Shown here piece by piece: positions 34,729-45,121 of a stretch of DNA of 64,000 bases. Numbering within the stretch: position 1 is the stretch's first letter; each line of letters starts with the position of its first letter. A program made the translations under genes and the position numbers. Source of the stretch: Arsenicicoccus piscis (GTDB taxonomy: Bacteria > Actinomycetota > Actinomycetes > Actinomycetales > Dermatophilaceae); assembly GCF_022568835.1 (NCBI RefSeq), contig NZ_JAKZHV010000001.1, forward strand, positions 186,001-250,000, in the 5' to 3' direction. The notes beneath the pieces are model-generated. The model ran no database searches, was not told where the DNA came from, and saw only the letters and a list, made by a program, of their open reading frames with translations.

Positions 34729-34893
34729 AGCCTGGACAACCTTGCCCTGCTCTGCGACCACCACCACCGCCTGGTCCACCAACGCGGCATCACCGCCACC
34801 ACTACCCCCGACCATGTCACCTGGCACACCACCCGCACCCTGACCGGCTGGCAACCCACCACACCCCCCACCACCACGACAGCCGCCGCCTGA
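34729..34893 (+). pseudogene. Remnant of an HNH endonuclease (DUF222/13E12-type C-terminus)
   Basis: The reading SLDNLALLCDHHHRLVH followed by a Thr/Pro-rich tail is the C-terminal HNH end of DUF222-type proteins, which are abundant and often degraded in actinobacteria. No start, DUF222 part or ribosome site is present. The preceding bases (34644-34728) carry no recognisable protein. It is a fragment left by an old insertion or deletion beside the nuclease-helicase gene. Confidence 0.7.
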
Positions 34894-34922
34894 CGCCCGC
34901 GCCGGCTGACAGGAACCGAGCC

Positions 34923-35711
34923 ATGACCCCACGACCAGCAGCCACCAATCCCACCGACCCGAGTGCGCGCCCGCACCCGCCTGACGCCGACCACCCAGCC
35001 CGCGACGCGCGTGGGCGGGCGGACGCGGAACCGGCCGCGGACGAACGAACAACCGCCGGCGCGGCCGGCGGCGCAGGTAGCACCGCCCGTGGTGACGCGA
35101 CCGGAAGTTCGGGTGGCGCCTCGCTTAGCGACCCGGCCGAGGACACCCCAGCCGACCGCGCGGGAGGCGCCGCAACAGACGGAGAGCCAGCCGACGAGCT
35201 GCTCCCGGTGCTCCGCCGGCGCTGGAGCCCACGCGAGTGGGACCCAAGCCACGAGCTGACGCGCAGCCAGGTGGACGTCCTCCTCGAGGCAGCGCGCTGG
35301 GCCCCGTCTGCGGGCAACTCCCAGCCGTGGGCGTTTCACGCAGCGCGACGGGGCAGCGCCGAGCATTCCGAGATGGCGCCGCTGCTTGCCGCCAGCTCGC
35401 GGCGTTGGGCGCCGGCCGCGAGCCTGATCGTGGTGAACATCTGCCACCGGTTCGTCGAGGAGACGGACTGGGACTACAGCGAGTTCGCGGCCTACGATCT
35501 CGGGCAGGCGGTGGCGCACCTCACCATCCAGGCGCACTCGATGGGGTTGGCGTGCCGGCAGTTCGCGGCGTTCGACCGGGACGCGGTGAGGGAGCTGCTG
35601 CAGGTTCCGCCGCACTGGCAGGTGATGACCATGACGGCGGTGGGGCGGCCGGCGCCGCACGCGGAGGCCGGGACGCGCTCACGGAAGCCGGACGTCACCC
35701 GGACTCGCTGA
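34923..35711 (+). CDS. Nitroreductase-family protein with disordered N-terminus
   Basis: A 262-residue protein. The C-terminal 170 residues form an FMN-binding nitroreductase domain: RRRWSPREWDP, LLEAARWAPSAGNSQPWAF (FMN phosphate binding), YDLGQAVAHLTIQAHSMGL and QFAAFD. It reduces nitro-compounds, quinones or similar substrates with NAD(P)H. The first ~95 residues are an Ala/Asp/Gly/Thr-rich, apparently disordered segment not found in usual family members. AGGAAC before ATG 34923 supports the long form, but a GTG near residue 97 could give the bare domain. Confidence 0.83.
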   Translation: MTPRPAATNPTDPSARPHPPDADHPARDARGRADAEPAADERTTAGAAGGAGSTARGDATGSSGGASLSDPAEDTPADRAGGAATDGEPADELLPVLRRRWSPREWDPSHELTRSQVDVLLEAARWAPSAGNSQPWAFHAARRGSAEHSEMAPLLAASSRRWAPAASLIVVNICHRFVEETDWDYSEFAAYDLGQAVAHLTIQAHSMGLACRQFAAFDRDAVRELLQVPPHWQVMTMTAVGRPAPHAEAGTRSRKPDVTRTR

Positions 35712-35732
35712 CACCACGCGGCCCCGCTGACG

Positions 35733-36815
35733 TCAGCCGAGGGTGACCGGCGTTCCGGTGGCAGCCGAACGGGCGATGGCGTCGGTGACGCGCAGGGTGG
35801 CGAAGCCCTCGGTGACGGTGACCAAAGGCTCAGCGCGTCCAGCGACGACGGCACCGAAGTGCTCCATCTGGGCGGCGAGCGGGTCGACGCGCTCGACCGG
35901 GATCACGCTGCGGGTCAACGGGTTCCACCACGAGGGGACGACGCCCTCGGCGTACGTGCGCAGCCGCATCGTCGGCACGCCGAGGGAGCCTCGAGTGCCG
36001 GTGATGACGTAGCAGTCCTCGTCGTCGGCGTGGTCGTAGGATGGGTTCTCGCCCGACGTCTGCTCCCACGAGCGCGGCCCGGCGGCGGCGTCCGAGATGA
36101 GGAAGGTCCCGAGCGCGCCGGACGCGAAGGTCAAGATGATGGCGGCGGTGTCCTCGACGGCGAAGCCACGGGTGACGTTCGACGTGACAGCCTGCACCGC
36201 GACGACGTCGCCGCAGATGGCGCGCAGGTCGTCCACCTCGTGAATCATGTTGATAAGGATGGGCCCGCCACCCGGCTGGGTGCGCCACGGGGCGACGTCG
36301 AAGTAGTCGTCCGGCTTGTAGAACGTGGCCATCCCGTTGACCGCGACGATCCGACCCAGCACCCCGCTGGCTACGGTCTCGCGGGCGGCGGCGACCAGCG
36401 GGCTGTGCCGGCGGTGGTGACCGACGAGCAGGGGGACGTGGGGGCCGACGGCGGAGGCGGCAGCGACGAGTCGTTCGCCGTCCTCGATCGTGTGGGCGAC
36501 CGGCTTCTCGACGATCGCGGGTACGCCGGCGGCCAGGCACTCGATGGCCTGGTCGACGTGCAGGTGGTTGGGGGTCGCGAGGACGACCCCGAGTCCTGGT
36601 GTCTGCTCCGCGGCCAACAGCTCGGCCAGGCTCACGAACGACGTGACCCCGTGCTCGGCGGCCAGCTCCACGCCGGCTGGGGTCGGGTCGACGATCGCGA
36701 CGAGGTCCACGGTCGAGGAGTCAGCGGCGAGGCGAGCGTGGGCGCGGCCGATGAGCCCGGCGCCGCAGATGGCGACACGTGGCCGCTGCGAGGCGGGCAG
36801 AGCGGGGGCGATCAT
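35733..36815 (-). CDS. Gfo/Idh/MocA-family oxidoreductase
   Basis: A 360-residue NAD(P)-dependent dehydrogenase of the glucose-fructose oxidoreductase/inositol dehydrogenase group. The Rossmann fingerprint is ICGAGLIGRAHA; the EKPVA lysine motif follows at about residue 106, and the GGGPILINMIHEVDDLR segment carries the catalytic His. Substrate class is sugars, inositols or related polyols. ATG 36815 gives a family-like start; an in-frame start at 36893 would add 26 unlike residues. It ends 21 bases from the convergent nitroreductase. Isolated from sugar transport genes. Confidence 0.88.
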   Translation of the reverse strand: MIAPALPASQRPRVAICGAGLIGRAHARLAADSSTVDLVAIVDPTPAGVELAAEHGVTSFVSLAELLAAEQTPGLGVVLATPNHLHVDQAIECLAAGVPAIVEKPVAHTIEDGERLVAAASAVGPHVPLLVGHHRRHSPLVAAARETVASGVLGRIVAVNGMATFYKPDDYFDVAPWRTQPGGGPILINMIHEVDDLRAICGDVVAVQAVTSNVTRGFAVEDTAAIILTFASGALGTFLISDAAAGPRSWEQTSGENPSYDHADDEDCYVITGTRGSLGVPTMRLRTYAEGVVPSWWNPLTRSVIPVERVDPLAAQMEHFGAVVAGRAEPLVTVTEGFATLRVTDAIARSAATGTPVTLG

Positions 36816-36957
36816 GTGGTCACGGTCGACCAGCAGCGTCCGAGCGTCAACCGCAGGCGTTCGGCCGCAACGATGTTCACCACGCCACTGCACAGACCGC
36901 TCACCAGGCAGTGCAGCTCATCAGGATCGCATCAAGCGGCACACCAGTCGCCCCAGG

Positions 36958-37761
36958 TCACCAGGCACCCCAGGACGCCAGGCCCGCGCCCCGACGCCAG
37001 AGCGACCCGTCCGGGTCGGCGAGCATCGCGACGACGAAGCGTGCTCCCTGCGGCTGGGCGAGCTCCACCCACATCCCGTCGGTGCCGAGGTCCTTGCGAT
37101 CGACCAGCCGTGGTGCGGTGGACAGCACCGTGGTCGGCAGCCCCGCTGCCGGGTTCCGCGCACACCCCTGCGCGCGAGATCGGTAGAGCGCAGCGAACGA
37201 CTGTGCCTCGGCCGCCGTCCCGAACGCCAGCGCCAGGGCCGTGCCGGGTTGCTGCTTCGGACCGACGTAGGTGGCACCGAGGGCGGCGGTGGGCGTGGGC
37301 ACGTCAGCCGGGCGCTCGGCGCAACCCTGCGCCATCAGGTCGGCCACGGCGAGACGCGGGACGACGTCGTGCACCCAGGTGCCGTTCGGCAGGTAGCGGC
37401 CGTCGTCGCCCTCACCGATCCCCCGTGACCACCCCGGGAAGGTGGGGAAGTCCTTGGCGGACAACGGTCCTGCGGTGGTGGCGGCGACCGTCGTCGGCGC
37501 GGTGAACTCCGGCACGGGGGTGGCCACCGACTCCGGAGCGGTCATGTCGGCGGAGGGGGCCGCTCCCCCTGCACCCGCCCCTGCACCCACCCCGGCCGAA
37601 GTCGCGGCGGCACCGACCGGCCCACCCGACCCGCCGCCACCGGATGCCGCAGCCGTGGGGACCACCGCAGCGTCGCCGGCCGAGCACGCGACCAGCGCGA
37701 GACTCACGGCGACAGACGCGGCCACTTCAGCGAGCGGGCTACCCCAGGCTGTTGGCCTCAC
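36958..37761 (-). CDS. Lipoprotein, unknown
   Basis: A 267-residue protein with a short leader and lipobox LVAC. GTG 37761 overlaps the stop of the upstream M15 peptidase gene by four bases (GTGA) and is in frame, which points to translational coupling and settles the start. A low-complexity Gly/Ala/Ser/Pro linker of about 90 residues leads to a compact C-terminal domain (from about GWSRGIGEGDDGRYLPNGTW) with two cysteines (GCAERPADV, GCARNPAAG) that may pair. No family recognised. Coupling suggests a cell-envelope role with the peptidase. Confidence 0.72.
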   Translation of the reverse strand: MRPTAWGSPLAEVAASVAVSLALVACSAGDAAVVPTAAASGGGGSGGPVGAAATSAGVGAGAGAGGAAPSADMTAPESVATPVPEFTAPTTVAATTAGPLSAKDFPTFPGWSRGIGEGDDGRYLPNGTWVHDVVPRLAVADLMAQGCAERPADVPTPTAALGATYVGPKQQPGTALALAFGTAAEAQSFAALYRSRAQGCARNPAAGLPTTVLSTAPRLVDRKDLGTDGMWVELAQPQGARFVVAMLADPDGSLWRRGAGLASWGAW

Positions 37762-39344
37762 AGCTGGAAGTGCTGCCAGTCGAAGCCGGTCAACCAGCGG
37801 AAACCGTTGGCGGCGAACGCTTTCGGCACCGTGCCGCCGGGCACCAGCATCCCCGGACGCACCCACGATCGGTTCACGTACGCGCGACCGTTGGCGGGGA
37901 CCCAGACGCCGTTGGGCTGACGGTAGGGATTCTCGACCGTGTTCACGTCGATCGACTGACCGTAGGAGTGCGGCGACATCGACAGCGGGTTGCCGGTGAC
38001 CCGACGACAGGAGAAGGCGTAGGTGTTGTCGGCGGCCATGGAGCGGTAGTCGTCGTTACCGTACGCGCTCGGGTCCTGCATGACCCGCATCGGGAAGCGC
38101 GAGTTGAGCGCCTTGGTGAAGACGTCGATGAACTTCGCTGCGCGAGTGCTGCGCACGATGAGGAAACCGCGGTGCTGGTTGCCGTCGAAGCCCACGTAGT
38201 TGAGGTCGATCCGCGTGAGCTGCGCCGGGCCGACCGGACAGCCGGCGCGGTAGGACAGCGGCACGTCGGAGGCCTTCGCTGCGCGGACGGTAGCCCGAAG
38301 CTCGGGGAAGCGCGTCAACCGGATCTGCGGGCCGTAGACCGTACGGGGGTGGTTCGCGCCGGTATAGCCGACGCGGTAGGACACGGCGTTCAGCTTGCCT
38401 GCGCCCCAGGCGAGCGGGATCGAGTAGGCGCCGCCCGCACCTGTCGTCGCCGTGGAGATGCGCGTCCAGCGGCCCTGCAGCAGCGCTTCGGTCCAGACCA
38501 TCCGCCCGGCGACCCCGGCCGAGATGCGGCCAGTGGCAACAGGATTGGCGAGCGTGTAGCTGCGCGGGGCGAGACCGCTGGTCACGGAGACCGCGAGCGG
38601 CGCGACGTGCGCGACGAGGGCGCCAGTGGCCGCCCCTCCCCCGACAGAGCCTCCGGTGGCAGAGCCGACCGAGCTGCGGTTGGTCGTGACGTAGAACGTG
38701 TGGCTGCCCGAGCCGGCAACCGGGCCCGACCACTCGAAGCGTCCGTCCGCGGCAACGGCCACCGGGGTGCGGGTCGTGACGCCGGTGGGTCCCACGGCGA
38801 GGATCGACAGCCCGCTGCCGGCAGCGAGGCCCTGCACGGACCCGGTGATCTGGAACCGGCCGTGCTCTGCGACGAAGGCGGTAGGTGACGGGCACAGGAC
38901 CGCGCACTGCAGTGCCGCCGTGATGCGCACCGGGGCGCCGGCCGGCGTGGTGGTCGCGTGCGACGACGGCGTGGGTGCCGCACCGCGGGTGCCCGTGGGG
39001 CTGGGCGCGGGCGATGGGTCGTCCGCCACATCGTGCGCGGGCGCACTGGCCGACTCGTGCGCGGGCGCACTGGCCGACTCGTGCGCGGGCGCACTGGCCG
39101 ACTCGTGCGCGGGCGCACTGGCTGACTCGTGCGCGGACTCACTGGCCGACGTACTGGGGCCCGACGTGCCGCTGCCGGCGGGCCCGGGCTCGTCCGCCAC
39201 GGCCGACGCCACAGCCAAGGGTGAGGCCGACAACCCGACCCCGGCCACGACCGGCAGCGCTGCGACCAGCGAACGAGGCGGCACGGATCTGGGTGCCGGG
39301 CTTCCTGGTGCGTCCCATGGTGAACATCCCCCTTGGCTACCCAC
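37758..39344 (-). CDS. Secreted M15-family D-Ala-D-Ala carboxypeptidase-like protein (start unclear)
   Basis: A 528-codon open frame. The C-terminal M15C peptidase domain (about 380-528) shows SPHSYGQSIDVN (zinc His and Asp) and GFDWQHFQ (zinc His). It would trim peptidoglycan stem peptides outside the cell. The middle part is beta-rich. Near the N-terminus, ESASAPAH is repeated four times from a 24-bp tandem repeat. The in-frame starts (GTG 39344, GTG 39284) lack ribosome sites. An ATG at 39318 in another frame has AAGGGGG nine bases upstream and begins MGRTRKPGTQIRAA; joined to the open frame near 39275 it would make an ideal signal peptide, so a one-base frame break is likely. Confidence 0.8.
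   Translation of the reverse strand: MGSQGGCSPWDAPGSPAPRSVPPRSLVAALPVVAGVGLSASPLAVASAVADEPGPAGSGTSGPSTSASESAHESASAPAHESASAPAHESASAPAHESASAPAHDVADDPSPAPSPTGTRGAAPTPSSHATTTPAGAPVRITAALQCAVLCPSPTAFVAEHGRFQITGSVQGLAAGSGLSILAVGPTGVTTRTPVAVAADGRFEWSGPVAGSGSHTFYVTTNRSSVGSATGGSVGGGAATGALVAHVAPLAVSVTSGLAPRSYTLANPVATGRISAGVAGRMVWTEALLQGRWTRISTATTGAGGAYSIPLAWGAGKLNAVSYRVGYTGANHPRTVYGPQIRLTRFPELRATVRAAKASDVPLSYRAGCPVGPAQLTRIDLNYVGFDGNQHRGFLIVRSTRAAKFIDVFTKALNSRFPMRVMQDPSAYGNDDYRSMAADNTYAFSCRRVTGNPLSMSPHSYGQSIDVNTVENPYRQPNGVWVPANGRAYVNRSWVRPGMLVPGGTVPKAFAANGFRWLTGFDWQHFQL
39031..39150. repeat. 24-bp tandem repeat, five copies, coding
   Basis: Units start at 39031, 39055, 39079, 39103 and 39127. Copies 1-3 are identical (TCGTGCGCGGGCGCACTGGC plus CGAC), copy 4 has one change and copy 5 a few. 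On the minus strand they encode the octapeptide ESASAPAH in the M15 peptidase linker. The unit length is a multiple of three, so copy-number change would keep frame. Confidence 0.95.
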
Positions 39345-39374
39345 CGTAACTAAAGATCACCAAAAGTGACAGAG

Positions 39375-40073
39375 CTACCCGCCGCCGCCCAGCCAGTCCA
39401 GCAGAGCGTCACCGATCAGCTCGCGGTGCCGCGCACGCACGGCGTCGTCGGTCATGTCGTAGCCGAACGTCGCGCGGATGGTCGAGACGTTGACGACCTG
39501 GAAGAGCACCCAGGAGCTGATGAACAGGTGAACCTCGATCGCGCTGACGGGGCGGCGCACCACCCCCGCGGCCCGACCGCGCTCCAGCAGGTCGGTGATG
39601 ATGGCGAGGATCGGCCGGTTGAGGTGGGCCTGACGCTCGGACCCGTGCAGGTAGACCGCCCCCATGAGGTTCTCCTGACCGACCAGCCGGGCCAGCTCGG
39701 GGTGCGCCACGTGGTAGTCGAAGCTGGAGCCGGCGAGCTCGCGCAGCGCCGCGGCCGGCTCGAGACCGGTGAGATCGAGGGAGCGCTCGTACGCCCGGAT
39801 GCCGGCATAGACCTCCTCCAGAGCGGCCGTGTAGAGGCCTTCCTTGCTGCCGAAGTAGTAGTAGATCATCCGCTTGGTCGTGCGGGTCCGGGCCGCGATC
39901 TCGTCCACCCGTGCACCCGCCAGACCGTGCCGGGTGAACTCGTCGATGGCTACTGCGAGAAGCTCGCCCCGCGTGCGCTCGGCGTCACGCACCCGCGCGC
40001 GGGGCGACGATCCCGACGCGCGCGGCACCGATCCCGACGTCCGCGGCGCCGCTCCTTGCGCTGCCTCAGCCAC
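39375..40073 (-). CDS. TetR-family transcriptional regulator
   Basis: A 232-residue repressor. A charged ~35-residue N-terminal extension precedes the TetR helix-turn-helix (about 38-85: RGELLAVAIDEFTRHGLAGA, TTKRMIYYYFGSKEGLY). The all-helical ligand-binding domain is of the TetR_C type with YHVAHPELARLVGQEN and HLFISSWVLFQ. AGGAG lies five bases before GTG 40073, which sets the start. It is divergent from the alanine-type aminotransferase gene, which it may control along with itself. Ligand unknown. Confidence 0.9.
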   Translation of the reverse strand: MAEAAQGAAPRTSGSVPRASGSSPRARVRDAERTRGELLAVAIDEFTRHGLAGARVDEIAARTRTTKRMIYYYFGSKEGLYTAALEEVYAGIRAYERSLDLTGLEPAAALRELAGSSFDYHVAHPELARLVGQENLMGAVYLHGSERQAHLNRPILAIITDLLERGRAAGVVRRPVSAIEVHLFISSWVLFQVVNVSTIRATFGYDMTDDAVRARHRELIGDALLDWLGGGG

Positions 40074-40121
40074 GCCTGCTCCTGCCACGAGCCACTGTGC
40101 TCCCCATGCCCAGCAACGTAC

Positions 40122-40135
40122 CAACCAGTGAGTTG
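40122..40135. promoter_or_regulatory. Candidate TetR operator CAAC-N6-GTTG
   Basis: A short inverted repeat in the 180-base divergent region between the TetR and aminotransferase genes, within a locally AT-richer patch. The arms are only four bases, so support is modest. Confidence 0.3.
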
Positions 40136-40253
40136 CGGGTCCACACCGGGTCCACACGCGACCGGGGCTGAGCCTGTGAGATCCACCCCAGCCGATCCCA
40201 CCTGTCGACAAGTCGGCGGACATCGTCCGGGGCGCGATGCGAGGATGGGCCTC

Positions 40254-41507
40254 ATGCCTCGACGCAAAGCCCCGAGCGGTCGCCCGCTGCGCCGCCTCGA
40301 CCAGAGCACCAAGCTGCAGAACGTCCTCTACGAGATCCGCGGCCCGGTGCTCGCCCGCGCCAACCAGCTCGAGGCCGAGGGCCACCGCATCCTCAAGCTC
40401 AACATCGGCAACCCGGCGCCGTTCGGCTTCGAGGCTCCCGACGTGATCCTGCAGGACATGATCGCCAACCTGCCATCTGCGCAGGGCTACAGCGACTCCA
40501 AGGGCATCTTGTCGGCACGGCGGGCGATCTTCGGACGCTACGAGGTCATCCCGGACTTCCCCGAGTGCGACGTCGACGACATCTACCTCGGCAACGGCGT
40601 CTCCGAGCTGATCAGCATGACCACGCAGGCGCTGCTCGACAACGGTGACGAGGTGCTGATCCCGACGCCGGACTACCCGCTGTGGACGGCGGCGACGTCG
40701 CTCGCCGGCGGCACCCCGGTGCACTACCGCTGCGACGAGGACAACGACTGGAACCCCTCGCTGGAGGACATCCGCGCCAAGGTGACCGAGCGCACCAAGG
40801 CGATCGTCGTGATCAACCCCAACAACCCGACCGGCGCGGTCTACTCGCGCGAGGTGCTCCAGGGGATCGTCGACATCGCGCGCGAGCACTCGCTGCTGAT
40901 CCTTGCCGACGAGATCTACGACCGGATCCTCTACGACGGGGCGGTGCACACGTCGATCGCGACGCTGGCGCCGGACCTGCTGGTCATGACCTTCAACGGG
41001 CTGTCGAAGACCTACCGGGTGGCGGGCTTCCGGGCCGGCTGGGTCGTCATCACCGGGCCGCGCCACCACGCGGCCGGGTTCCTCGAGGGGCTCGAGTTGC
41101 TCGCGTCGACCCGCCTGTGCCCCAACGTCCCGGCCCAGCACGCGATCCAGGTGGCGCTGGGCGGCTACCAGTCCATCGAAGAGCTCGTCACGCCCGGCGG
41201 CCGGCTCTACGAGCAGCGCCAGGCGACGGTCGCGGGGCTGCGCGCCATCCCCGGCGTGTCGGTCGTCGAGCCGATGGGGGCGCTCTACGCGTTCGCCAAG
41301 CTCGACCCCGAGCGCTACCCGATCAAGGACGACCGGCAGTTCGCGCTGGACCTGCTCGAGGAGGAGAAGATCCTGATCACCCAGGGCACCGGGTTCAACT
41401 GGCCGACGCCCGACCACTTCCGGATCGTGATCCTGCCGCCGGAGGCCATGCTCGAGCGCGCGATCGAGCGGATCGGCGACTTCCTGCAGGACTACACGCA
41501 GGAGTAG
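40254..41507 (+). CDS. alaA: Alanine-type pyridoxal-phosphate aminotransferase
   Basis: A 417-residue class I/II aminotransferase. The PLP lysine is Lys252 in FNGLSKTYRVAGFRAGW, the exact pattern of AlaA, the glutamate-pyruvate transaminase. Other marks are NIGNPAPFGFEAPD, TPDYPLWTAATSLAGG, NPNNPTGAVYS and ADEIYDRILYD. It makes alanine from pyruvate with glutamate as donor. GAGGATGG upstream favours ATG 40254 over the one at 40245. Divergent from a TetR regulator. The assignment rests on close family motifs. Confidence 0.9.
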   Translation: MPRRKAPSGRPLRRLDQSTKLQNVLYEIRGPVLARANQLEAEGHRILKLNIGNPAPFGFEAPDVILQDMIANLPSAQGYSDSKGILSARRAIFGRYEVIPDFPECDVDDIYLGNGVSELISMTTQALLDNGDEVLIPTPDYPLWTAATSLAGGTPVHYRCDEDNDWNPSLEDIRAKVTERTKAIVVINPNNPTGAVYSREVLQGIVDIAREHSLLILADEIYDRILYDGAVHTSIATLAPDLLVMTFNGLSKTYRVAGFRAGWVVITGPRHHAAGFLEGLELLASTRLCPNVPAQHAIQVALGGYQSIEELVTPGGRLYEQRQATVAGLRAIPGVSVVEPMGALYAFAKLDPERYPIKDDRQFALDLLEEEKILITQGTGFNWPTPDHFRIVILPPEAMLERAIERIGDFLQDYTQE

Positions 41508-41532
41508 CCCTCTCGCACAGCCTGATTCGCGC

Positions 41533-42480
41533 TCAGAGCTGCGCGGGCACCGGCAGCCGGTCGAGCGCGTCCTGGTACTCCCGCTCCAGCCGGTCCACCA
41601 GCTCGGCGACCGGCGGCACGTCGTGGATCGCCTGCACGCCCTGGCCGGCGGAGAAGACGTCCTTCCACGCCTTGGCAGCCGACGGGTCGGTCAGGTGGTC
41701 CAGGTCCACCCGGTCGGGCAGCGGCAGGTTGTCCGGGTCCAGGCCCGCGTCGCTGATCGAGCGGCGCAGGAAGTTGGCCGGCACGCTCGAGATCGACGGC
41801 GTGTAGACCACGTCGCCGGCTCCGGACGCCACCACCATCGCCTTGTGCTCGGCGGGCGCGATCGCCTCGGCCGTCGCGAGGAAGCGGGTGCCGAGGTAGG
41901 CGAGGTCGGCGCCCATCGCGAGCGCCCCCAGCACGTCCGCACCGGTGGACAGGCATCCCGAGAGCAGCAGCGGCCCGTCCCACACCGAGCGGATCTCGGC
42001 GACCAGCGCGAACGGGTTGCGGTCACCGGCGTGCCCGCCGGCCCCCGCCGACACGGCGATGATCCCGTCCACGCCGGCGGCTGCCGCCTTGGCCGCGAAC
42101 CGCGCGTTGGTGACGTCGTGGAAGACCAGCCCGCCGTAGGAGTGCACCGCCTCGACGACCTCGGCGGCCGCACCGAGCGACGTGATCACCACCGGCACCT
42201 GGTGCCGGACGATCGTGGCGAGGTCCTCGCGCAGCCGGCGGTTGGACGAGTGGACGATCAGGTTGACGCCGTAGGGCGCGTCCTGCGGCGTCAGAGCCGC
42301 CTCGATCTGGTCCAGCCACTGCTCGAAGCCCTCGGCGGTGCGCTGGTTCAGCGCCGGGAAGGTGCCGAGCACGCCGGCTCGGCAGGCGCCGACCACCAGG
42401 TCGGGCCCGGAGGCGAGGAACATCGGGGCGGCGACGACCGGCAGGCGCAGGCGTCCTTCGAGAGCGGTGGGCAGCGGCAT
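41533..42480 (-). CDS. Nitronate monooxygenase-family flavin oxidoreductase
   Basis: A 315-residue FMN-binding TIM-barrel protein of the nitronate monooxygenase/2-nitropropane dioxygenase family: VVAAPMFLASGPDLVVGACRAGVLGTFPALN at the start, VITSLG, HDVTNARFAAKAAAAGVDGI, AGGHAGD and MGADLAYLGTRFLAT. It oxidises alkyl nitronates such as propionate 3-nitronate; some relatives act as enoyl reductases. ATG 42480 is preferred over GTG 42489; AGGGTGGGG lies upstream. Convergent with the aminotransferase, 25 bases apart. Confidence 0.9.
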   Translation of the reverse strand: MPLPTALEGRLRLPVVAAPMFLASGPDLVVGACRAGVLGTFPALNQRTAEGFEQWLDQIEAALTPQDAPYGVNLIVHSSNRRLREDLATIVRHQVPVVITSLGAAAEVVEAVHSYGGLVFHDVTNARFAAKAAAAGVDGIIAVSAGAGGHAGDRNPFALVAEIRSVWDGPLLLSGCLSTGADVLGALAMGADLAYLGTRFLATAEAIAPAEHKAMVVASGAGDVVYTPSISSVPANFLRRSISDAGLDPDNLPLPDRVDLDHLTDPSAAKAWKDVFSAGQGVQAIHDVPPVAELVDRLEREYQDALDRLPVPAQL

Positions 42481-42503
42481 GAGCCCCACCCTAGGAAGAC
42501 GAC

Positions 42504-42527
42504 GGCGCCGGGGTCACCCCCGGCGCC
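42504..42527 (-). terminator. Hairpin between asd and the nitronate monooxygenase gene
   Basis: Perfect 10-bp arms GGCGCCGGGG and CCCCGGCGCC around a 4-nt loop. On the minus strand it lies after asd and is followed by GTCGTCTTCC, so it probably ends the lysC-asd transcript. Confidence 0.65.
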
Positions 42528-42544
42528 TGTGTCCTTCGCCACGC

Positions 42545-42626
42545 CGGCCGAGCCAGCCGGCCTCAGCCCAGTCGGCTGAGCCAGCCGGCTGAGCAAACCG
42601 GCCCCAGCCGGCTCAGCCCAGCCAAC
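42545..42626. repeat. Cluster of AGCCGGCT-type palindromic repeats
   Basis: CAGCCGGC or close variants recur at 42554, 42582 and 42605, with CAGTCGGCTGAG and several CAGCCCA pieces between. AGCCGGCT is self-complementary, so the stretch can fold in many ways. It sits between the asd stop and the hairpin at 42504. Confidence 0.6.
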
Positions 42627-42630
42627 CCAC

Positions 42631-44965
<2,335 letters not shown>

Positions 44966-45121
44966 GGGGGCTCCTTGCTGGGGACCTGGGTCAACCACCG
45001 AGTTTACCGACCGGGCAGGGGCCGTGCCCGCATGCACGCATCGCGAGACCCCGCGTCGGCCGGGCCGTGGGTCGACCTGGCGGTCGGGCAGGGTCGGACG
45101 CTGGGTCGAGCACGGAGCCGC

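Noticed and set aside
39031-39150. Tandem repeat considered as a CRISPR array
   Set aside because: Units are contiguous without unique spacers, keep a reading frame and encode a protein linker; no cas genes nearby.
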